Shown here piece after piece: positions 59,545 to 64,000 of a stretch of DNA of 64,000 bases. The stretch is from positions 1,372,001 to 1,436,000 of the forward strand of contig CANMVA010000001.1 of NCBI GenBank assembly GCA_947501355.1, written 5' to 3'. The notes beneath the pieces were generated by a model. It was given only the letters and a program-made list of their open reading frames with translations, had not been told where the DNA came from and did no database searches. Every line of letters starts with the position of its first letter. The stretch's first letter is position 1. The position numbers were made by a program, and so were the translations under genes. This stretch comes from an uncultured Paracoccaceae bacterium. Its GTDB lineage: Bacteria; Pseudomonadota; Alphaproteobacteria; Rhodobacterales; Rhodobacteraceae.

Positions 59545-61518
59545 ATGGCCCCCAAAGATAACGACGACCGCAAGCAAGACGATTCCGAAAACGAGCCGAT
59601 GCTCGACATGTCGCAAGCCGCTGTCAAAAAGATGATCGGCGAAGCGCGTGAGAAGGGATACATCACTTACGATCAGCTTAATACTGTTCTGCCGCCCGAT
59701 CAGGTGAGCTCCGAGCAGATCGAGGATGTGATGTCGATGCTCTCCGAGATGGGCATCAACATCATCGAGGATGAAGAGGCCGAGGAGGAGGAGACAAAGT
59801 CCACCGCCGTGGTCGAGACGAACTCGTCCCGCGATGTGGCTGTCGCCGCGCAGGAAACCGAGAAGCTGGATCGCACGGACGACCCTGTGCGGATGTATCT
59901 GCGCGAGATGGGCTCGGTCGAGCTGCTGTCGCGCGAGGGCGAGATCGCGATTGCCAAGCGGATCGAGGCTGGTCGCAACACCATGATCCTCGGGCTCTGC
60001 GAAAGCCCGCTGACCTTTCAGGCCATCACGATCTGGCGCGACGAACTTCTCAACGAAGACATTCTGCTGCGCGATGTGATCGACCTTGAGACAACCTTCG
60101 GCAACCAGATGGGCGAGGAAGAGGCGGACACGCCTGTCGTCGCCCCCGTCGCCGGTGGCGAAGAGAAGAAAGAAGAAACCCAAGAGCTGGATGCGGATGG
60201 CAATCCGATTGCCAGCGATGACGATGATGACGACGACGATCAGGCCAACCTGTCGCTTGCGGCGATGGAAGCGGCCCTCAAGCCCCGCGTTCTGGAAACG
60301 CTGGAACTGATCGCGCGGGACTACACCAAACTGTCGGAAATGCAGGACAGCCGGATTTCGGCAACCCTGAATGAAGACAGCTCTTTCTCGGACAAGCAGG
60401 AGAAGACCTATCAGAAACTGCGCTCCGAGATTGTCGAACTGGTGAACGAGCTTCACCTGCACAACAACCGGATCGAAGCGCTGATCGACCAGCTTTACGG
60501 CATCAACCGCCGCATCATGTCCATCGATTCTGCGATGGTGAAGCTGGCCGATCAGGCCCGCATCAACCGCCGCGAGTTCATCGACGCCTATCGCGGCTAT
60601 GAGCTGGACCCGACATGGCTTGACCGCATGGCCGAAAAGCCCGGTCGCGGCTGGCAGGCCCTGATTGAACGCTCCACCGGCAAGGTCGAAGACCTGCGCG
60701 CGGACATGGCGCAGGTTGGCCAATATGTCGGTCTCGATATTTCGGAATTCCGCCGCATCGTGCAGCAGGTTCAGAAGGGTGAAAAAGAGGCCCGTCAGGC
60801 GAAAAAGGAAATGGTCGAAGCGAACCTCCGCCTCGTGATTTCCATCGCCAAGAAATACACCAACCGTGGTCTGCAATTCCTTGATCTTATTCAGGAAGGC
60901 AATATCGGCCTGATGAAGGCGGTGGATAAGTTTGAATATCGCCGCGGCTACAAATTCTCGACCTATGCGACGTGGTGGATCCGTCAGGCGATCACCCGCT
61001 CGATTGCCGATCAGGCTCGCACGATCCGTATTCCGGTCCACATGATCGAAACGATCAACAAGCTGGTCCGCACCGGTCGCCAGATGCTCCACGAAATCGG
61101 TCGCGAGCCGACGCCGGAAGAGCTGGCCGAAAAGCTGCAGATGCCGCTTGAGAAGGTCCGCAAGGTGATGAAAATCGCCAAGGAGCCGATCTCTTTGGAA
61201 ACGCCCATCGGGGATGAGGAAGACAGCCAGCTTGGCGATTTCATCGAAGACAAGAACGCTGTTTTGCCACTTGATTCAGCTATTCAGGAAAACCTCAAGG
61301 AAACGACCACGCGCGTACTTTCGTCGCTCACCCCGCGTGAAGAACGTGTCTTGCGGATGCGGTTCGGCATCGGGATGAATACCGACCACACGCTCGAAGA
61401 AGTGGGCCAACAGTTCAGCGTGACCCGCGAACGTATCCGCCAGATCGAGGCGAAAGCGCTGCGCAAATTGAAACACCCAAGCCGGTCGCGCAAGCTGCGC
61501 AGCTTCCTCGACCAGTAG
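59545..61518 (+). CDS. rpoD: RNA polymerase sigma-70 factor RpoD
   Basis: This 657-residue protein has region 1.1 (about 20-90: [20 protein letters not shown]), a long acidic non-conserved region with eight consecutive Asp, regions 2.1-2.4 ([20 protein letters not shown] and [20 protein letters not shown]) and region 4.2 ([20 protein letters not shown]). It is the housekeeping sigma. ATG 59545 was chosen since CAGGAG lies 7 nt upstream; an in-frame ATG 59473 gives an atypical N-terminal tail. A strong terminator follows. Confidence 0.96.
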   Translation: MAPKDNDDRKQDDSENEPMLDMSQAAVKKMIGEAREKGYITYDQLNTVLPPDQVSSEQIEDVMSMLSEMGINIIEDEEAEEEETKSTAVVETNSSRDVAVAAQETEKLDRTDDPVRMYLREMGSVELLSREGEIAIAKRIEAGRNTMILGLCESPLTFQAITIWRDELLNEDILLRDVIDLETTFGNQMGEEEADTPVVAPVAGGEEKKEETQELDADGNPIASDDDDDDDDQANLSLAAMEAALKPRVLETLELIARDYTKLSEMQDSRISATLNEDSSFSDKQEKTYQKLRSEIVELVNELHLHNNRIEALIDQLYGINRRIMSIDSAMVKLADQARINRREFIDAYRGYELDPTWLDRMAEKPGRGWQALIERSTGKVEDLRADMAQVGQYVGLDISEFRRIVQQVQKGEKEARQAKKEMVEANLRLVISIAKKYTNRGLQFLDLIQEGNIGLMKAVDKFEYRRGYKFSTYATWWIRQAITRSIADQARTIRIPVHMIETINKLVRTGRQMLHEIGREPTPEELAEKLQMPLEKVRKVMKIAKEPISLETPIGDEEDSQLGDFIEDKNAVLPLDSAIQENLKETTTRVLSSLTPREERVLRMRFGIGMNTDHTLEEVGQQFSVTRERIRQIEAKALRKLKHPSRSRKLRSFLDQ

Positions 61519-61539
61519 GGCCGGGGCAAGACGATCAAA

Positions 61540-61564
61540 GGGCGGGCGAAGACCCGCCCTTTTC
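61540..61564 (+). terminator. Rho-independent terminator after rpoD
   Basis: GGGCGGG (61540-61546) and CCCGCCC (61553-61559) close a CGAAGA loop and are followed by TTTTT (61560-61564). Confidence 0.9.
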
Positions 61565-61632
61565 ATTTATGTGATTTGCTGTCTGCGCCCCCGTCGCTAG
61601 GATTAGAGACACCCCTTAGAAGGACCTTCCCC

Positions 61633-62037
61633 ATGCGTCTTTTGTCCGCTGCCCTCCTGATCTCAGCCCTCGCAACATCTGCTTTCGCCGATGCGCGGCT
61701 TGCGCAAAACGGCTTGCGGGTGGAGTTCCGCGAGACCCAGTTTGAGGTGTTTACCAAGGCCGGATGGTCCCGCGAGGCGCTTTTTTGCGCCGCAGGGGAT
61801 GTGGCGCGCATGCGCGGTGCGGCGGCCAACGACTATCTTGTCGTTGAACGCGCTGTCGGGACGAGCAAGACAAACCCCAATCGGCGCTCCGCTGTTTTCA
61901 AGCTTCTCGACCGCAGTGAGGTTTCTGACCGCTCTGTTTTCACGTTCCTGTCCGGCTTCAAACCCGGCGCGCGTATGTCGGTCGGGTCTGCCGTCTTCGC
62001 CTGCGAGCAGGAAAACTTCCTGCGCAACGGCATCTGA
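61633..62037 (+). CDS. Small secreted protein of unknown function
   Basis: This 134-residue protein has a signal peptide ending TSAFADA. The mature part (about 115 residues) is strand-rich (LRVEFRETQFEVFTKAGWSR, FKLLDRSEVSDRSVFTFL) with cysteines in FCAAGD and FACEQE that could pair. No known domain. AAGGACC precedes ATG 61633. It is monocistronic between the rpoD terminator and the converging SDR gene. Confidence 0.75.
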   Translation: MRLLSAALLISALATSAFADARLAQNGLRVEFRETQFEVFTKAGWSREALFCAAGDVARMRGAAANDYLVVERAVGTSKTNPNRRSAVFKLLDRSEVSDRSVFTFLSGFKPGARMSVGSAVFACEQENFLRNGI

Positions 62038-62055
62038 CGATGGCACCCGCTGATC

Positions 62056-62730
62056 CTAGCCCGTGGGCATCAGGAAAACCTCCTGAACAGCCGCCCGCGC
62101 CGGTGCGTCCAGCGCGTGCATGACAGCCGCGGCCACGTCCTCCGGCTTCAGCTTGTCGGGCTTGGCTTCGCTGAAGAAGGGCGTGTCCACCATGCCCGGT
62201 GCCACGACCGTGCATCGACCGCCCCAGTCGCGCATTTCCTCGGCCAGATTGCCGCCGAACCCGTGCACAAACCACTTCGACGCCCCGTAGACGGACCCGC
62301 TGATGTGACGCCGCCCGGCCGCCGAGCCGGTCAGAACCATATGCCCCTTCACCGGTTTCAGATGTGGCAGAGCCGCCTTGGCGGTGTAGAGCAACCCTTT
62401 GATATTGATGTCGATCAGCTTCGACCATTCCTTGGGATCGCCTGCCTCGGTCCCCGGCGTATCAAGCCCGGTGCCCGCATTGGCAAACGCCGCCTCGACG
62501 CTGCCAAACTGCTCTGCCAGGGCTGCGAGGGCCTTTTGCTGCTCCTCCAGGCTGGTCACATCGCCGGGCAAAGCCATGGCCGCCTTGCCCAGATCGCTTT
62601 CCAGCGCCTCCAACTTGTCTTTCGAGCGCGCGAACAGCCCCACATTCCAACCCGCCTCGACGGCGGCGCGTGCGGTTGCTTCTCCGATGCCGGTGGAGGC
62701 GCCTGTGATGAATAAGGTCTTGCTGGCCAT
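62056..62730 (-). CDS. Short-chain dehydrogenase/reductase (SDR) family oxidoreductase
   Basis: This 224-residue protein starts MASKTLFITGASTGIGEATA with the TGxxxGIG cofactor loop. NAG is in FANAGTG, the catalytic Ser in LTGSAAGRRH, and YxxxK is YGASKWFV. The AR-S region (LFARSKDKL) suits NADP. It is of the classical SDR type; the substrate is not evident. It is divergent from the YjbQ gene at 62795. Confidence 0.9.
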   Translation of the reverse strand: MASKTLFITGASTGIGEATARAAVEAGWNVGLFARSKDKLEALESDLGKAAMALPGDVTSLEEQQKALAALAEQFGSVEAAFANAGTGLDTPGTEAGDPKEWSKLIDINIKGLLYTAKAALPHLKPVKGHMVLTGSAAGRRHISGSVYGASKWFVHGFGGNLAEEMRDWGGRCTVVAPGMVDTPFFSEAKPDKLKPEDVAAAVMHALDAPARAAVQEVFLMPTG

Positions 62731-62794
62731 GAAATGCTCCGTTCGTTAGGGTTCTCAAGCTAACGCGCGACAGGGCAATGGGTTGCAGCCAATC

Positions 62795-63253
62795 ATGCAG
62801 ACGACATTCCAGTTCACCACAAGCGGTCCCGGCCTGACCGAAATCACGCGCGCCGTGTCCGATTGGGTCAGGGGGACAGGCACGGGCACCGGGCTGCTGA
62901 CGCTTTTCATTCAACACACCTCCTGCTCGCTGCTCATTCAGGAAAACGCCGACCCGGAAGTGCAGACAGACCTCGCCAATTTCTTTCATCGCCTCGTGCC
63001 GCCCAGCACCGATCCCTCGATGGCCTACCTCACCCACACCTATGAAGGCCCCGATGATATGCCCGCCCATATCAAGGCCGCACTGCTTCCGACGCATCTC
63101 TCGGTTCCGGTGAATGAGGGTCGTCTGGCGCTCGGCACCTGGCAAGGCATTTACCTTTTTGAGCACCGCACCCGCCCCCATACCCGCCACGTCGCGGCGC
63201 ATCTTGGTCAACCCAAATCTAGGGGCTGCATTTTCCAGCTACCCAAACTCTAG
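62795..63253 (+). CDS. YjbQ/UPF0047-family protein (secondary thiamine-phosphate synthase type)
   Basis: This 152-residue protein has TLFIQHTSCSLLIQENADPE, the signature with the conserved His/Ser, and TWQGIYLFEHRTRPHTR near the end. Family members have a weak thiamine-phosphate synthase activity; the real role is unclear. ATG 62795 was preferred to the in-frame TTG 62783. It is a single gene 64 nt after SDR on the opposite strand. Confidence 0.9.
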   Translation: MQTTFQFTTSGPGLTEITRAVSDWVRGTGTGTGLLTLFIQHTSCSLLIQENADPEVQTDLANFFHRLVPPSTDPSMAYLTHTYEGPDDMPAHIKAALLPTHLSVPVNEGRLALGTWQGIYLFEHRTRPHTRHVAAHLGQPKSRGCIFQLPKL

Positions 63254-63330
63254 AGGCTCGCCTATAGTGATGGCATAACAGGGGCAAAAGACCCCATGAC
63301 CGAGGCAGAAATCAGAATAAAGGGATCGCC

Positions 63331-63798
63331 ATGCGCTGCCCGTTTTGCGGAAATGTAGACACTCAAGTCAAAGACAGCCGACCAGCAGAGGATCACGTTG
63401 CGATCCGCCGCCGTCGCTTTTGCCCCGCCTGCGGCGGACGTTTTACCACCTATGAACGCGTGCAATTGCGCGATCTGGTCGTCATCAAATCGAACGGACG
63501 GCGCGAGGATTTCGATCGCGACAAGCTGGAACGCTCTATCCGGATCGCCCTGCAAAAGCGCCCGGTCGAGCCCGAGCGGATGGATCAGATGATCTCTGGC
63601 ATCGTGCGCCGTCTGGAAAGCATGGGCGAGACGGATATCAATTCCAAAAGCATCGGTGAGATCGTGATGGAGGCGCTGGCTCGTATCGACACGGTTGCCT
63701 ATGTTCGATTTGCCAGTGTTTACAAGAACTTCCAGGCCGCAGATGACTTTGACAAATTCGTCAGCGAACTGCGCCCCGACGTTCCCCCGGAAGAGTGA
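63331..63798 (+). CDS. nrdR: Transcriptional repressor NrdR
   Basis: This 155-residue protein has the N-terminal zinc ribbon ([13 protein letters not shown] and [12 protein letters not shown]) and the ATP-cone ([20 protein letters not shown], then [20 protein letters not shown]). NrdR represses ribonucleotide reductase genes, sensing ATP/dATP. Length and order are canonical. Its TGA overlaps the GTG of ribD, so they are coupled, the usual alphaproteobacterial nrdR-ribD arrangement. Confidence 0.97.
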   Translation: MRCPFCGNVDTQVKDSRPAEDHVAIRRRRFCPACGGRFTTYERVQLRDLVVIKSNGRREDFDRDKLERSIRIALQKRPVEPERMDQMISGIVRRLESMGETDINSKSIGEIVMEALARIDTVAYVRFASVYKNFQAADDFDKFVSELRPDVPPEE

Positions 63799-64000
63799 GC
63801 GCAAGCGACGACCACCGCTATATGGGTTTGGCCCTGTCCCTTGGCCGTCGCGGTCAAGGGCAGGTCTGGCCGAACCCGGCGGTGGGTTGCGTGCTCGTCC
63901 ATGACGACCGCATCGTCGGGCGTGGCTGGACCCAGCCCGGTGGGCGCCCCCATGCGGAGGTCGTGGCTCTGGCCCAAGCCGGTGCCCGGTCAAAGGGCGC
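63795..64000 (+). CDS. ribD: Riboflavin biosynthesis protein RibD, N-terminal part (continues outside window)
   Basis: The first 68 codons from GTG 63795 are inside the window. They give [19 protein letters not shown], then [20 protein letters not shown] and [17 protein letters not shown] is the zinc-binding deaminase motif of the diaminohydroxyphosphoribosylaminopyrimidine deaminase domain. The reductase half lies beyond the window. The start overlaps the nrdR stop. Confidence 0.95.
   Translation, partial: MSASDDHRYMGLALSLGRRGQGQVWPNPAVGCVLVHDDRIVGRGWTQPGGRPHAEVVALAQAGARSKG

Noticed and set aside
59542-61092. 516-codon minus-strand open frame
   Set aside because: It is the antisense of rpoD and has no recognisable domain.
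1-64000. CRISPR arrays, prophage, insertion sequences
   Set aside because: No regularly spaced direct repeats, integrase, transposase or phage structural genes were seen in any part of the window.

Overview
The window is GC-rich, gene-dense chromosomal DNA from an alphaproteobacterium, most likely a Rhodobacterales (Roseobacter-group) species; I cannot name the genus. The evidence is lineage-typical gene content and order: nrdR-ribD, dnaG-rpoD, hom-glpX-recJ, soxBDAG, a LysR gene divergent from a DUF1127 gene, a PleD-like cyclase divergent from a DUF3572 gene, and many 1-14 nt stop/start overlaps. I see no prophage, transposase, CRISPR array or plasmid functions, so this is core and near-core chromosome.

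Layout. 1-7.6 kb holds a beta-lactamase-fold hydrolase cut by the window edge, a ceramidase-like membrane protein, gatCA, an excalibur lipoprotein, an AmpD-type amidase, the RNase P RNA, ribosomal protein L33, a GNAT enzyme and a DUF3179 protein. 7.6-17.9 kb has Bax-inhibitor-1, DUF1127/LysR, a quinone reductase-like enzyme, a run of HTH regulator, histidinol-phosphatase-like enzyme, 8-oxoguanine deaminase and CAP lipoprotein, then mgtE with 5-formyl-THF cyclo-ligase, and an HTH/DUF2975 pair. 17.9-25.6 kb carries a YmdB-type phosphoesterase, two EamA transporters, an SLC13-RCK permease, an XRE regulator, DUF2061 plus a desaturase, NUDIX and DUF983. 25.7-30.3 kb has an EF-hand protein, an ECF sigma / membrane anti-sigma / periplasmic metal sensor set, the PleD-like cyclase, DUF3572 and a phosphoglycolate phosphatase-like HAD enzyme.

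30.4-45.9 kb contains an MttB-family methyltransferase, an ArsR-regulated permease, Lrp, a DUF4153 membrane protein, an H-NOX/diguanylate cyclase operon, a copper module (CueR-type promoter, copA, cueR), tRNA-Glu, recJ-glpX-hom and a TetR gene with its probable operator. 45.9-64 kb has pirin, an isolated TadE/TadE/TadG-like cluster, glutamate dehydrogenase, heterotetrameric sarcosine oxidase, dnaG, rpoD, an SDR, a YjbQ protein, nrdR and the start of ribD.

How the genes work together. Two c-di-GMP synthases lie 8 kb apart. One is fused to an HNOBA-like sensor and translationally coupled to an H-NOX-fold protein that appears to have lost both the proximal heme-ligand histidine and the YxSxR motif; this is the strongest candidate for an undescribed signalling variant. 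Metal handling recurs (CopA/CueR, a CnrYXH-like sigma system, an ArsR-linked permease, MgtE). Sarcosine oxidase, glutamate dehydrogenase, 5-formyl-THF cyclo-ligase and the MttB homologue fit catabolism of methylated amines or glycine betaine. Short dyads next to several regulator genes look like autoregulatory operators, and a hairpin-plus-tail intergenic repeat family occurs in at least three to four copies.
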